Assembly (NCBI GenBank): GCA_025618425.1
Contig: CM046832.1
Span: 70,539,707 to 70,603,706 of the forward strand
Source: Heliocidaris tuberculata
Taxonomy: Eukaryota > Echinodermata > Echinoidea > Camarodonta > Echinometridae
Direction of reading: 5' to 3'
Length of the DNA: 64,000 nucleotides
The stretch's first letter is position 1. Every line of letters begins with the position of its first letter. The position numbers and the translations under genes were made by a program. The notes beneath the pieces are model-generated. The model was not told the DNA's origin. It did not search any database and worked only from the letters and a program-made list of their open reading frames with translations. Positions 36,082-49,771 of this stretch are shown one piece after another.

Positions 36082-38278
36082 TGATTGTTGCAGCGATCGC
36101 AGTGTTTTCCAGCAGCTGCATGTATTGACTCGATTCCCCATTCGTGCTTTAGCTTTCATTGAACAATGCAGACAATATCTTTTTGAGAGTAGACACTGGG
36201 CAATGATGATTGACAGCTATTCCATAGGGGGGGGGGGGCACAAGCGAATGTTTCATCTTACTGAACAGATTTAAGAATCTTACATTTGCAAACAAAATGT
36301 TGTATTTACCACATTCCCCTTTCAGCTATCGCTTATGACAAGGTGTACAGGCGTTTGAAGCATCGAGGAGGTAGTTCCTCTAGATTCACACAATAATCTT
36401 CTAAAAGACTTGTGACAATACTACGGATGCTGATCGCATCTCATAGCTTGTTACCTTAAATCCATGAGAAATACGTTGAGGCAATCATTTGCTTTAAAAA
36501 TTAACACCGATTACCTAACCTAAAGATGAAAATAAGTATCACCGTGTGTGCTATAACACGAAAGAAGAATTGAGATGAAATCTAATTTTAAATGTTAGCA
36601 AATTTTAAACATTCTGCGCAGTTAGCAATAGGACAACCTTTGTAAAACGAAGAAATATCAGAGAAACATATTTGTGAAAGTATAACAAAAAAGTTGGACA
36701 AACAATAAGGCAGCTGAGAATGTTTGACGGATGAGATCACTTAAGCAACATGAATCTCAAAAATATAAATCTATTCGAAATTCGGTGCGTATAAGTTACC
36801 CCCCTTTCGTTTCAGGACGTTGTTGATATACTAGAGATGGAATTACATCCCAGGGAAGATATCTCTATAACAGTAAGTTCTGTATGCAAACATTCACATC
36901 CGATAACGAAGTATGGGCAAGGCCTTTCCCCTTCCCCCTCATTCTTAATTCTTAATAACACCTTATAGCATAACAACGTCGAAGGTTACACGGACGGGTG
37001 TGAGTTGTAAAGCCAGGGCGTGGGGGACCTTTTTTCAAGAGGCTAAATTATAAATTATTTTGAAAAATGTGTATTTTGTTTCATTCTAACTAATGCAGAG
37101 GGTAAATGATAAAGTAAAAATTTTAAGTTTTAAGTTTATTCAATTCCACTTCAGTAGAATCAGATCAATGGAACATGTTAGTTTGCCTGAGGACTACACG
37201 GAATAGTTCAACCCTTTATGAATTTACTGAAAATGAATTTGTAAATGCTGATAACGCTGAAAAGCGTATATCCTTTTAATCGACCACAGTCCACACGCAT
37301 ATTATGATCGTATCAATACTCCCATCGAGGTGCTTAAAACGCTTCGCTGGCATATCAGTATCCTCTCGTTTCGTTACAGGGCATCATGTCAAAGTCAATA
37401 TTCCTCGTCAGAAAGACTATATGTCTGAGAGGCGAATCGTGGAATAAGTCTGCTGGTATCTTTATCTTACTATGTGAATGGAATCAGTACATCTTCTTTT
37501 ATTCTATGAACAGGACAAACTGTTCTCTTTGTCAGAACTTGATAACTATACTCTATTTCATTCGATATTCGTCTATCTTTGAGAGGACTTTCTCCGTGGG
37601 CGGGTTTGCAGTATCTAAAGGTATATTTACGTGTCTTACCGTCCTCGCTAAAACAAAGATTTGCTTTTCCACCATGATAATGAGACACAGGGGCAGCTTA
37701 ATGTCTTTATTTCATTCTTTTTATTTCGACACTCTGGACTGACAGGTTGGTAGAAGAATGAACACAACCGATCGAAAAATGAAACAGTTTCTCATTGTGA
37801 CAAAGTGAATTCAAGGAATATAATCTAACAACAGTCATTAATGCCTATTGGTAATTTCAGACGCTATAGCTGGAGTCTTATTACTTCTGAATAACAATTC
37901 ATATTTTGTCTTAATGCTTTAAGATAAAGTGAGTAATTTTCACTGTAAACTGGGCTTAAGGTTTATAAAGATATATTCTTTGTCTATTGGTTCTTTCTGA
38001 AATGCAATTTATATTTTCATAAATGTAAATCGTTGCATCTATATGTATTTCGAGAAGTCAATTTTCATCCAAAAACGCCGACATGGTTGAGCATATAAGA
38101 GAAATAAGGCTTTACCATAAGAATAATTTGCATACGAGACGGCTGCATGGACCAATTACTCTGCAGGCCTGGGTACAGCTGTTATGTATTGTTCGACTCG
38201 GGAGGATTTTGAATATCAAACGTCGGCAGCCTGAGATGGCTTTTAGAGCCACGGCATCCATCATTCTGGGTTGCCGGG

Positions 38279-38311
38279 CCAAAGATGTGAGCCAAAGATG
38301 TGAGCCAAAGA
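38279..38311. repeat. Short tandem repeat, GAGCCAAAGATGT x ~2.5
   Basis: The words 'ccaaagatgtgag' repeat back to back. Probably replication slippage. Confidence 0.8.
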
Positions 38312-39984
38312 TGTTATTGCGTGAATTTGTAGAGTAAAATGAGTTGTTTATCACGGAACATTATGGAAATGAAGATGAAAATGAGTGAAGGTAAACACAC
38401 GTAGAGTGAGTAAGACAGGAAGGAAGCAAGTATGCTTCCAGATATATATGCTTTCAAGTAGTGGAGTTATGAAGACTTTAAAAGTAAGGGGGGTAATTTG
38501 AGGGTCAGAAACATTGTTGGGAGACAAATTAAAGTTATTTCACTAGCTCTCCGGAATTTCCCAATCCAGTCTTTTTCAAAACAAACTGGGAGAGAGAGAG
38601 AGAGAGAGAGGGTGAGGGTTGTGAAAAACAGACAGGGGTGGGATTCAAAGATTTTGATGGGTCCCCCCCCCCTCGCTACCTCCTGGTGCCGTCGATAATG
38701 TCAAGTGTTAAGTAGGCCTTTATCTCGTTATCCCATTTTTAATGGACGAGTTCCGCTGTGTTATGTTCCCTTAAATGACATTTGAAAATATGAATTTACA
38801 TCAATCATGTGCACCATAATGTATTTATATTGCCAGTTTGGAAATAAGGACAGTTTAAAATCGGACAAAGGGGGATTCCGATACGTGCATGGGTCACTGG
38901 GAGCAAATCCCCAGTGCACCTTCCTTTCCCAATGATTATGAGCTCAGTGAATCCTACTTAGCGAATTTATGTTTCGATTCAATGTGATGCTTCCCCCACC
39001 CCCCTCCACCTCCCATCTATTCTCAGAACGGATCGAAAGCCTTGATACCGACCAAAATAATGTACATGATTTCTGTAATGTTGTCAATTTGCAGGGATAC
39101 AGATTTATTTTGAAGATATTTATGAGTATTTTGACAATGCCCAGAGCACCTATCCTTTAAAATTAAGGAGGGGCATGTCCCCTTGTCCCCCGTGCCAAGT
39201 TAAGATTATTATTACATATCCTTACTGATTTATATCTTTAAATTGTCTGACATATCCATGTCATTATTTTGAAGCTGATTCTCCGTGTGACATCCGATTA
39301 TGTACATGAGGCCTCCATATTGTAATTCAATGTTGTATACTTGAATGTAATTATAACTCGAAAACTGCTCATGAGTCAGATCAAAGGGTCCATTTCAATC
39401 ACAGCATTACTCATTTATGCATTCTCATATTACAGGGACGAAAGGAGATAATTATACTAAGAGGAATAGAATAACAACTCCTTTATCCAAAAGTGATAAA
39501 CATCAAATAGGTTGTGAAATCATATCTCCCAAGGACGCACGCGATCGTATGCGATCATCATACCCAACGAAAATTACAGGCCTCCATTACCGTATTTCAG
39601 CAACTGAGTAACTGAGTATAAATAGTAATACAAAGCGAAAACTGTGCTGGCGTCAGATAAAGGGCTTGAAATCAGTGAGTAGTGCCCTTACATCTTATTT
39701 CAAGCATGACCTGCTGAGAACCAAAAGGACGTTAAATAATTATAACTCATATTTAACATAATTATAGGACTAGAGTTAAAGTCTTCCTGGCTCTAACAAA
39801 AACTTATGATCTCTCACATCATAATTATGCAGGGAAAAAAGTGGATACTGATACGAATGGGAGTATACATGTATAACAGTTATCTGAAAGTAATAAATGT
39901 CATGTTGAGATATCATATATGCCGAGGTCTTAAGCTCTGACAATCAACGGAAATAATTTGTCATGCATATTCATAAAATTGACG

Positions 39985-40002
39985 AGTGTCTATATAGACA
40001 CT
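39985..40002. repeat. 18-bp perfect palindrome
   Basis: AGTGTCTAT followed by its complement. Possibly chance, given the TATA centre. Confidence 0.5.
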
Positions 40003-40084
40003 GGTTTTGTAATGCTCTGAAACACGGATATAGTGTTGACCATGATTGAAACATTGGAAACTATGATCAAGATTTATATCATTA

Positions 40085-40312
40085 AGGACAGGGTTATGTC
40101 TATATACCCTTTGTTTTGATAGTGGTTTGAATAAGCAGTACATAACTTTCTTACAAACTTTATATACACAATTGAAGGCTTTCGGTAACACCATGTGGTA
40201 GCCTCTGAAACTTTACATAATTTATGAAAGGGGTTATGTCAATACTCTTTGTTTTGACAGTGGCTTATATATTAACATTTCATAAATTTCTTATAAACTT
40301 TATTTTTAAGAG
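40085..40312. repeat. Diverged tandem duplication, ~144-bp offset
   Basis: 'ggttatgtctatataccc' with 'ctttgttttgatagtgg' and 'ctttcttacaaactttata' at 40091-40164 reappears in order at about 40233-40302 with substitutions. Confidence 0.6.
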
Positions 40313-40799
40313 GGGAGATTGATGGCCGATGGGGGATGCACAAAAATAAGCATAAATTATAGACGTTGATATTTTTAGTCAAAACATAATCAAAGTATCA
40401 TAACATCTAAACGATTATACAATGTAATTGCAATTAATGATCTATATATGATGATTATTTAAGTAAAGATTAATAAATCAATCGAATCAAATCAAATAAA
40501 GATTGTCATAAGTCATATATTTTCTCAACAACTATTAAGGAATTAATGCCTAATAATTTTTTGGACAAAATTTTCTTTGCGAATCAGTTGAATTTTAGAG
40601 TACATCCGATGGCAGACAAATTAGATGCATAGTGGTATGTTATGTTCATTAATATTATAATCAATCATATTTGAATGTTAATGCATGTTAATATGATCTG
40701 TTTAAAATGAGATATTGCTTGAGATATTCATGTCACATTCATTGCACCTAATGTGCTCTAGTTTTGAGTGATACACTTTTAATTTATAATTCTTCTTTC

Positions 40800-40985
40800 A
40801 ATTTTCTTATCCTGATCTGGATGGAGTTGAAGGGGTGTGGGAAGAAGACCTGTGGGTCATGGTAAACCCAGGCAGCTCCATCAACTCTGATTCAGGTCCT
40901 TTCTTTACAATGTTTATTCCTGTTATTTTTCTGTATTGTTTTCGAAATGCCGAATGAATAATAAATAAATAAAATAAATTCAAAA
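40800..40985 (+). mobile_element. LINE 3' end (5'-truncated)
   Basis: A structured 3' UTR-like segment ('gatggagttgaaggggtgtg', later 'gcagctccatcaactctgat') leads to 'aatgccgaatgaataataaa' and an A-rich (AAATA)n tail. The layout matches a non-LTR element terminus. No coding sequence remains. Confidence 0.5.
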
Positions 40986-41871
40986 ATAAGTAACCGCATG
41001 CAAGCTATTTAGAAAAAAAATGAAATAAAATTTGAGCGTAAAGAAACTAGAGATGGTTTTCTTTGTATGATTGTGACTGGGTCCATTAAGGAGTTCTGTG
41101 ATAATTCCTTGTTGTGTCTAAATCGAGACCTGTATGACCGCTTTCAATGCTGTTACCCATAACATGAGTCATATATCATTACTCGTATCAGTCATTGTAA
41201 ATTAATATACAAACGTTCTATTAATCATTCCTGTTACAATGACATTCGTCACCCAGGGCATATAAAGGTTCAAGTTCAGTGTTCACCAGTATAGGGATGA
41301 GTCGTAACCAACATGGTGTGCGGGTATATATAGGAGTGGTGGAGTCGGGGTGGTACATCGCCCCCATCTCTTCAAGTGCCCCGACAAAAACATTTTACCA
41401 TAAGATAGTCACATTTTCCATACCGGAATGGACCCTTTTAAAACTACTAGTAAGTCATCCTTGACAATTATTATTGATAAAGGCCTTTAATATAAGAAAT
41501 TGCCATGTTTTTCGAAACACGACGTGCACACTTAATGTCATTGTTACATGCAAAATGCCACTTCAGTCAATCATTAACTCCTTTTAACCACATAAATAAA
41601 GGTCTCTATGAATAATAAAACAAATAGTCTACTATGCACACTTCCCTTCCGACTTTATACTGTCTGAGAGAATCAGGCAGATTTGAAAAAAGTCGGAAGA
41701 TGGGGGTCGGCGGATTTCTTTTATATTTTAAAGTTGTGATATATACAGGGTATATCCTACGAAAATGATGTTCAAATTTTCTGTTCACAGTTCGATTCAT
41801 AGTTATCCTTACCCCTAAAAATAGCCCTTTTTGGTACCTATCAAGGACATGAATTTTGAAATTTAGTGCAA

Positions 41872-44025
41872 TTTTCATTCAGAGTAAAAAATAAATTAGG
41901 ATTATACCATTTACAGGATTTCTCCTTCTATCCTTCTTCTTACAATTTGTATAGACAATATTTAAAATGAGGTGTTGGATCATTCCATTATTACTATAGG
42001 GGTGATGCCAATTTTCCCATTTTGGGTCACTTTTGAAGTAGTGTATCTCAAATGGCCTAACTTTTTAAAAGTTGGTTTTGTCAATGAATGTGGGCCAAAC
42101 CTAGGTCAATCCATTCCAGGTTTTAAATTCGTGGAGTGTCTTTTACTTTTTGTCCCAAGCCGCTTGAGATAGGTCATTCCAGCAAAAAGTTGAAAAAATG
42201 TCGTTTTTGAATGAGTGGTACATTTCTTGTAAATTTATGAATATTCTATACTGAAAAGCAACGGAACTACTGTAAAATAGTCATTTTATCTTCGGAAAGG
42301 TTATTTATATGTTATTTCTTCACATTTGCTCATGTAAACATACCTAGAGTACTCAATGGACGACTCCAAGCATGCCATGGGGAAAATGGTCCCATGTAGA
42401 CCCTATAGTTATATCTATGAATTTTCATTCATAGTAAAAAAATTAATGTATTTATGATTATGTCATTCAAGCGAAACTTGCAGGATTTCTCCTTCCATCC
42501 TTCTTAAGATTTGAATAGAAAATATTAAAAATAGATTGTTGGATCATTCCATTGTTACTATAGGGGTAATGCCAATTTCCCATTTTCAAGAAAATTGGGG
42601 GAAAAAATGCCCATTGTAGGTCATTTTTGAAGTAGTATACCTCAAATGGCCTAACCTTTCTAAAGTTGGTCTTTACCATTAAATGTGGGCCAAAGTTGGG
42701 TTAATCTATTCCAGGTTTCAAATCCGTGGAGTGGCTTTAATTTTTTTGTTCACCACCCTCTTAAAATAGGAAATTTCCGCGAAAAGCTGAAAAAATGTCG
42801 TTTATGAATGAGTGGTACATTTCCTCTACATGTATGAATATTCTACTGAAAAGCAATGGAACTACTGTAAAAAAAAAAAGAAGTAATTTTATCGTCGGAA
42901 AGGTTATTTATATGTTATTTCTTCACATTTGCTCACATTTGTACATGTAAACATACCTAGCGTACGCAATGGACGACTCCAAGCATGCCAAGGGGAAAAT
43001 GGTTATGTGTAGACCCTATAGTTATACATGTATGAATTTTCATTCATATCAAAAATGTATTTATGATTATGCCATTCAAGCGAAACTTGCAGGATTTCTT
43101 TTTCCATCCTTCTTTTTAAGATCTGCATAGACAATAATAAAAATAGATTGTTGGATCATTCCATTAGTACTATAGGGGTAATGTCAATTTTCACATTTTC
43201 AAGAAAATTGAAAAAAATGCCCATTGTGTGTCATTTTTGAAGTAGTATATCTCAAATGGCCTTACATTTTTAAAGTTAGCTTTGTCATTAAATGTGGGCC
43301 AAAGCTAGGTTAATCCATTCCATGTTTCAAATCCGTGGTCACCACCCGCTTAAAATAGGTAATTTCCGCGAAAAGCTGAAAAAATGTCGTTTTTGAATGA
43401 GTGGTACATTTCTTGCAAATTTATGAATATTCTACTGAAAAGCAACGGAACTACTGTAAAAAGGTTATTTTATCGTCGGAAATGTTATTTATATGTTATT
43501 TCTTCACATTTGCTCACATTTGTACATGTAAACATACCTAGAGTACTCAATGGACGACTCAAAGCATGCCAAGGGAAAAATGGTTCCATGTAGATCCTAT
43601 AATTATATGTATTAATTTTCATTCATAGTAAAAATGTATTTATGATTATGCCATTCAAGCGAAACTTGCAGGATTTCTCCTTCCATCCTTCTTCTTAAGA
43701 TCTGTATAGACAATATTAAAAATAGATTGTTGGATCATTCCATAATTACTATAGGGGTAATGCCAATTTTCACATTTTCAAGAAAATTGAAAAAAATGCC
43801 AATTGTAGGTCATTTTTGAAGTAGTATATCTCAAAAAGTTGGTTTTTGCCTTTAAATGTGGGCCAAAGCTGGGTTAATCCATTCCAGGTTTCAAATCCGT
43901 GGAGGGGCTTTAATTTTTTTGGTCACCACCCGCTTAAAATAGGTAGTTTCCGCTAAAAGCTGAAAAAAATGTCGTTTGTGAATGAGTGGTAATTTCTTGT
44001 AAATGTACCAATATTCTACTGAAAA
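41872..44025. repeat. Tandem array of ~560-610-bp units (3.6 copies)
   Basis: The anchor 'caggatttctccttc' recurs near 41919, 42481, 43090 and 43669. The later three copies share 'cattcaagcgaaacttg' directly before it. Within each unit the order 'ttggatcattccatt', 'ctataggggt', 'tcatttttgaagtagt', 'aatgtgggccaaa' and 'gaatgagtggtacattt' is kept. Copy 1 is the most diverged, copy 4 stops at about 44025, and deletions differ between copies. No frame stays open across a unit. Confidence 0.9.
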
Positions 44026-44269
44026 TTTGTACTCGTACTTGTAGAAAATGATATTAGGGTTTTGTTTCATTTACGGAATTGGGACCCCCATTCCATTTCC
44101 GTAATTACAAAACTTCGGATTAACGAACCTTCGGAATTATTGATGTTTTGATTTAATAAACTTTTGGATCAACGAACCTTTGGAAATATAAAAACTGGAA
44201 ACGACATGTAACCATTTAAGTATTATCGTCGTCCACTTGAATTGCATTAATATTTCACAATTGCATAAA

Positions 44270-45850
44270 TCATGCTTTCTGTCAATTTTGCACAGGTTTG
44301 GTGGAATATGGTTAAAACTACTTTTTTATTTTTTTTTTCCATTTCTCATATTGGTAAATATGACAACGTGAAACTCTTGTTTATATAAGATGCGCAGCAT
44401 AATTCCGTATCAAGTTATAAAAGTGAAATTACGAAGGCACTCTATGACCAAGTACTGGGTAAATCAATGTGGAGTTATGTATTAAATTTGGGTTGATACG
44501 ATTAAGAGGTTAAACTTTCTTTGTTCAAAATGTGAACACTGGCATGTTTTAAAGCGCATCTTCACATAGGTAGAAATGATTACTCACTTCTTAAAAGAAT
44601 GAAATATCAAACTAAGTCATTATTACTTGGCATCCTGTGACCAGGACATTCCTAGATTAGTTAACAGGCGTTGGGTCATTGATATTGGGATTTACTGAAT
44701 TATCAGAGCTTAAAACTTGATTCTCTCTTATTTAATCCAAAAATGTTAAAATTGGCATATTATAAGCACATTTTACGTAGAAATTTTTTTACAAGGTACA
44801 AATTACTCCACCCTCTTGAATTGAGGTGAGGTATTGGAAGTAGCATTATGCAGACACTCTGTGATCAACTATTAATTCAATATATACGTAAGTTGTTGAT
44901 TTTAGCGTGAGATGAATTTTAGATTAAATTAACGTTCTTTTTTTTTCTTCTTTCAATTTTTCAAAAAGAGGGAAAATTGATGATTTTTTCAGGTTCATTT
45001 TTATATATTAAACACACATATTACTCCACTCTCGAAATCGGGTATTGAAATTTGCACTATGGAGGCAATATGCGACCAATTATTGATTGAAAATAGGTTA
45101 TGTCATTGACATTAGCCCGATATGAATTTAGGTCTCAGTTAACGTTTTTTTATTTCAATTTTCCAAAAAAATATAAAAGATGGCATATCTTAGGTGTATT
45201 TTTACATAGCAAGTACACATTACTCCACACTTTTGAAATCAGTTATCGAAAGAAGCACTACGAAGGCACTCTGTGACCAAGTATTGATTAAAAATAGGTT
45301 AGGTCATTGGTATTAGCCTAAGACGAATTAATGTTAAAGTTATGGTCTTTTTCTTGCAAATTTTCAAAAATGCGAAAATTGGCATATTGTAACGATACTT
45401 TGACATAAATACAAAAAAATACTCAACAATTTTAAAATTCAGATATCAAACATAGCGCTATGATGGCCCAACATGCCCAAGTATGATTTGAAATACATTG
45501 GGTCACGTATTATTTTGTCAACGTTAGCATTGAAAAATGCTTTTTAAAAAAATTTGTCAGAAGTTAAAAAATGGTAGTTTTTAACAGACCTGTGCATAAA
45601 AAGTGTAAGACACTCCACACTTTTGAAATCATGAATCAAAAGTGGATACGTGAAGACACTTCTTGACCAAATATTAGCTCATTTTTGTTATACTCTGTTG
45701 AATTTACCGTAAATTTGCTTTTTTTTCAAATTTCTCAAAAATCGAAAAAATTAGAACTTTCCAAGTAAACAAATCACCATTTAGTCTAATCATATATTAT
45801 TGAATTTTATATCAGAAGCACCAACACGGTACTTTGTGGCTAAAATTTCA
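44270..45850. repeat. Degenerate tandem array of ~200-bp units (~8 copies)
   Basis: The consensus 'cactctgtgaccaagtatt' recurs near 44439, 44633, 44854, 45067, 45268, 45468, 45658 and 45824, a spacing of 165-220 bp. It is followed by 'ggtcattg.tatta' and later 'actccacacttttgaaatc'. Divergence is clearly greater than in the first array, so it is older or less homogenised. Confidence 0.75.
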
Positions 45851-46101
45851 AAGAGATCGGGTCATTTCACCCAGGTGAAACATTTACGGAAAGTTGGGCG
45901 TTTTTCGTAAATTAAAAGTGTAAAAATAGGCTACAAAGGGCGCATTTTGGGGTGGGGTGGTAAAATCACAGATAGGAATGGTGGAGCGGTTTCATATAGC
46001 TATTTTTGAAAATGCTTCAAAGGACTCGATCAAACTTTAAAATATGAGTCCAATTTGCCGACCCCCATCTTTCGACCCCTGTCTGATTCTCTCAGACAGT
46101 A

Positions 46102-47280
46102 GCTCTTAAACTCACACTGTATTCTAATGCCCCAAATTGTCCCTTCTGGCGTAGAAATATTTTTGTAATTATGTTAACTTAAAATGCATTGCATGAAGAT
46201 TCGATGAGGATTATAAAGCAAAGGAAAACAGAAGATGATTTGGATGCTGTCCAAGCAAACTAGTTTTTACTTTCATTATGTTTATTTCTACACGATGGGG
46301 GAAGGCATTACAGATGTTTATGATTCTGAGTATACCTTACTGTTTCTTTACTTAAAAATCAAATGAACTTGAAAAATACATGTATGTATATTGGATTGAA
46401 TTATAAGCGCTGGTTATGTACAGGCTTCAAGATATGTAGTGATAGATTATGAATTCAGTGGATTTATATACGTAAACACTCCCCATCCATTATCCGCTTC
46501 CGAATTTCTTTCTCATGCCACTCCACTCTATCGATGAGATGTTTCAAAACGAATCTGTCTTGGCACTTCATGCCAGGCACTCGTAGCGAAACTTGACGGA
46601 ACAATGATGTAAGGAAGCTCTGCTGTGGCTGGCTAGGGCGAGAATATACCTTAAATATTTACACACTGTCAGTCTACACACGTGAATACTGTATTTACTT
46701 TTGGCTACGGAAAGAAAATTGTATTGGGGTTGGTTGTCTGGGAAGACTATCGTGTCGTTGATTAAAAGTTTAGTGTCTTTTCCAGCAAAAATATTGATAT
46801 CCTTTATGGGTTGAAGTGAAACGCTATCAAATAAGTTTTAGAATACTACTGTAATAATGACGAAAAGAGGTGCGGGTGTTACTGGGGTATATAGATCCCT
46901 TTCAAGATCAAAATGTACTGAATACCACCCTAATCCAAATTTAATCATCCTTATAGTACATTTAAATTAGCCTTTTATATGTAACAAATTGAAATTGGGT
47001 AATACTGCACTCAGAGATATAGCTTCATATGCAAGAGCCTGTGATCAGAACAAAAACGCGTGGAGAACTGACAATCGAATTGATATTTTGTTCAAGGTAC
47101 CCCTGGATTCATTATATGCTGCTTACTCATACCGAAATTTATTAATTTGCTATGGAAGAGCGTCAATCAGTAACCATGGTAACCGATTGAATATGATCAT
47201 ACATCTGACTTTCTTTTAAATGGCGAGTAAAAATAATTTGTAAGGTCACGGAATCCCTAATTTATCATGTCGTGCGTGCC
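46102..47280. other. No gene seen
   Basis: AT-rich flanking sequence. The open frame at 46989-47219 has no recognisable domain. Confidence 0.4.
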
Positions 47281-47297
47281 GTCTCTCTCCCTCTATT

Positions 47298-47332
<35 letters not shown>

Positions 47333-47400
47333 CTCTTTCTGTTTTCTTTCTATGTCTGTCTCTCTCTATATCTATCTATCCTTCTATCAATCTTTACCTG
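47281..47400. repeat. CT-rich simple sequence
   Basis: (CTTT)n and (CT)n grading into (TATC)n. The open frames spanning it are Ser/Leu/Phe simple sequence. Confidence 0.85.
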
Positions 47401-47885
47401 TCTCTACCCTCACCTCTGTCTTTCACTCTCCATGTTCTCTGCATCAAAGACAAAGCGTATACTCTTGACTCAATGCAATAACTGGGAAAGGAAATGTTTG
47501 GGAATGTATTTATGGGTGCAGTACTCCCTATCGCAAGAAAGGGGAAGGGTAGGCCAGGGTGTATGGAATCGATAAGATTGTATATTATTTTTTATTATCT
47601 GTTATTATTCTTTTGCACAGAGGATGGAATCTATTCTATTCCACCCCCATGCAGTCAGTATGATAACAGTAGACCATTCTAGTTCATTTAGTGCCCGATT
47701 ACCTATCAATATACGTTGGTGATATTACATCCTCATTTAGAGAGTGATCTCATAATGAGAGTGCAGGGTTTAATCGAAATAGATTCATTAGATTTAGAGC
47801 AATTTATCAACGTTGGTACTGATATATTGAATAATATACCTTTAAATATACGATGTTACCCTACCATAACCAGGTTTAAAACGAA

Positions 47886-48174
47886 TTTTACACTGTAAGA
47901 AATAACTGTAAAACTACAAAAATTACAAGTTATTGCCGTTATTTCAATTTTACAGTCTCTTTCTTGTAAAACAGCAGCACGTTTGCTGGTTTACCGGAAA
48001 TCAGCATATATTTACAATCGCCCGACATAAATTTTATGTAATTTGATTGTAAATATAATTTTCTATGCTGATTTCCGGTAAACAAAAAAAAAACTGGAAA
48101 AACTGGCATTCCCGGCATCCTGACTGCCAGGAAATTTCCCGTGAAAAAACGGCAAAATTTTTTACAGTGTAAAA
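47886..48174. mobile_element. 289-bp foldback MITE, TTTTACACTGTAA ends
   Basis: It has perfect 13-bp terminal inverted repeats (TTTTACACTGTAA at 47886-47898; complement at 48162-48174). Inside, a second inverted pair (GTTTACCGGAAATCAGCATA-type arm near 47989-48019, complement at 48044-48083) includes a perfect 19-bp block and a perfect 13-bp block (TATATTTACAATC). There is no ORF. The outermost bases could be part of a target-site duplication, so the true element may be a few bases shorter. Confidence 0.85.
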
Positions 48175-49556
48175 AGGTATTTTAAGCCGGTATGCACTGT
48201 TAATATTCTGTTACTTTGGTCTCGTCGTTGTCCCCCTCCCAGTTTGCTCCTCATTGTATTTGCAAAACAGTACAATTTACAATGTACAATTTTATTTCAT
48301 TGTACTGTATTCATCTCGATGTATGACTGACATTTGATAAGTATGTAATCATGACACGCTCTTTACTGTTTTTGAACCCCATCTAAGTAATCGTTTTATA
48401 CATACGATGTTTATATTTTAAAAAGGGGACTATTTCATTTCTTGAGGGGCGTTACTTTCCAGCCTCGGGCTTATGACTAACTCCTCCCATGCATGCGATG
48501 ACTGATTAATTATTTTGTTGATATGTTATTTTGTATTTGATGCATGAAAAATATGAAATATATCAATCAAACTGTTTATGTACAATTTGTGCGAGGCCTC
48601 AAGTGGTTGGCATTTGGAGTCATTTCAGTGTATGTATATATAGGTTTCCGTAACAGCGTTGATATCATCATCATAGAGTAGCGTCAATGTTGATGACAGG
48701 GAGGGGGGCATAACTTTTCCATGTCCTAGAGGTTGTTATAAGCACTATCGAAATGACCCTACTTTCATGAACTATAATTCTTAGGGGTCAATCAAGTGTT
48801 TGTCCAGATAAGGGTTTCATGGGGGAATATCCTTTTCGTTTCCTTTAATTTTGGCAAGGTTAGGCCCTCTCATGACATAGTTAAGTTACTGTTGTAAGTG
48901 ATTCCCCCTTTGTATAATGATTTTAGGATTATACTATTCCTGACGCATTGTGTATTTAATGAGAGTTCATACTATCTTTCGCATGAGAACAAAAGAATGA
49001 TATCAGGTGGCAATTTATTGATCTCTGGGGGGGGGGGGGGTCTTCTTCTTCATTTTCAAAAATTTATTCCACATCTTCTTTCTTTTATTCTACATCTTAT
49101 CCTTCTCACCTCTTTTCTTGTTCAACTTATGCCTTTTATTCTTCATTATCTTCTCCTCTACGATCTTATACATCTTCTTTCCATTCACCGTTTTCATCTT
49201 CTCAAGTGCTTTTCTCAAGACATACACATTCGATGGTCTCTTGATATCAGTGGTGTAATTGAGATTTGGTATTCATGGTATTATTTCAAATCTCTATGTC
49301 TCCATGGCTGAAGTCCTCAATCAAAATCATGATAGATGTAACACCGATCAAGTCATCACATCATGGGTGGATGGTTTTCAGCACGAAGAGGGTGATGGGT
49401 AGAATTGGAGCGCGGTAAATCCTATGCAATACTATCATGAACGAAATACGATTCATCCCTAAATGCCCGAGAAATACTTCAAGGAAGGAATGCCTATAGC
49501 TTTCTTTTTAAATGCACGAATATAGGCCTAAAATATTACTGCCGCTACTATAGCTA
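48175..49556. other. No gene seen
   Basis: AT-rich, with a G run at 49027-49040 followed by a TCTTC-rich stretch. The open frame through it (48898-49311) is His/Leu-rich simple sequence. Confidence 0.4.
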
Positions 49557-49742
<186 letters not shown>

Positions 49743-49771
49743 TACTAGTACTATATACATGTATTAATACT

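Larger units (their letters stand above)
36079..40799. other. No gene seen
   Basis: AT-rich, with a G run at 36228-36238, (GA)n at 38588-38611 and the small repeats listed separately. Several open frames of 60-118 codons (for example 37386-37742 plus) lack domains, biased composition or splice support. Confidence 0.4.
41660..46099. mobile_element. 4.4-kb TA-flanked element with internal tandem arrays
   Basis: The left terminus starts CTGTCTGAGAGAATCAG at 41660, and the complement of the right terminus starts with the same 17 bp at 46099. Similarity continues inward for about 75 bp, with exact blocks GATGGGGGTCGGC and ATATTTTAAAGTT. TA lies directly outside both ends (41658-41659 and 46100-46101), as expected for a 2-bp target duplication. 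Inside are an array of about 580-bp repeats (41872-44025) and an array of about 200-bp repeats (about 44270-45850). There is no ORF for a transposase, so the element is non-autonomous. TA targets are typical of Tc1/mariner-like elements, but I do not recognise the ends. Confidence 0.8.

Noticed and set aside
47716..47898. Frame ending TRFKTNFTL, considered as a LINE ORF2 tail
   Set aside because: It lacks the TR..RT..WN.LP blocks and its end runs into the MITE.
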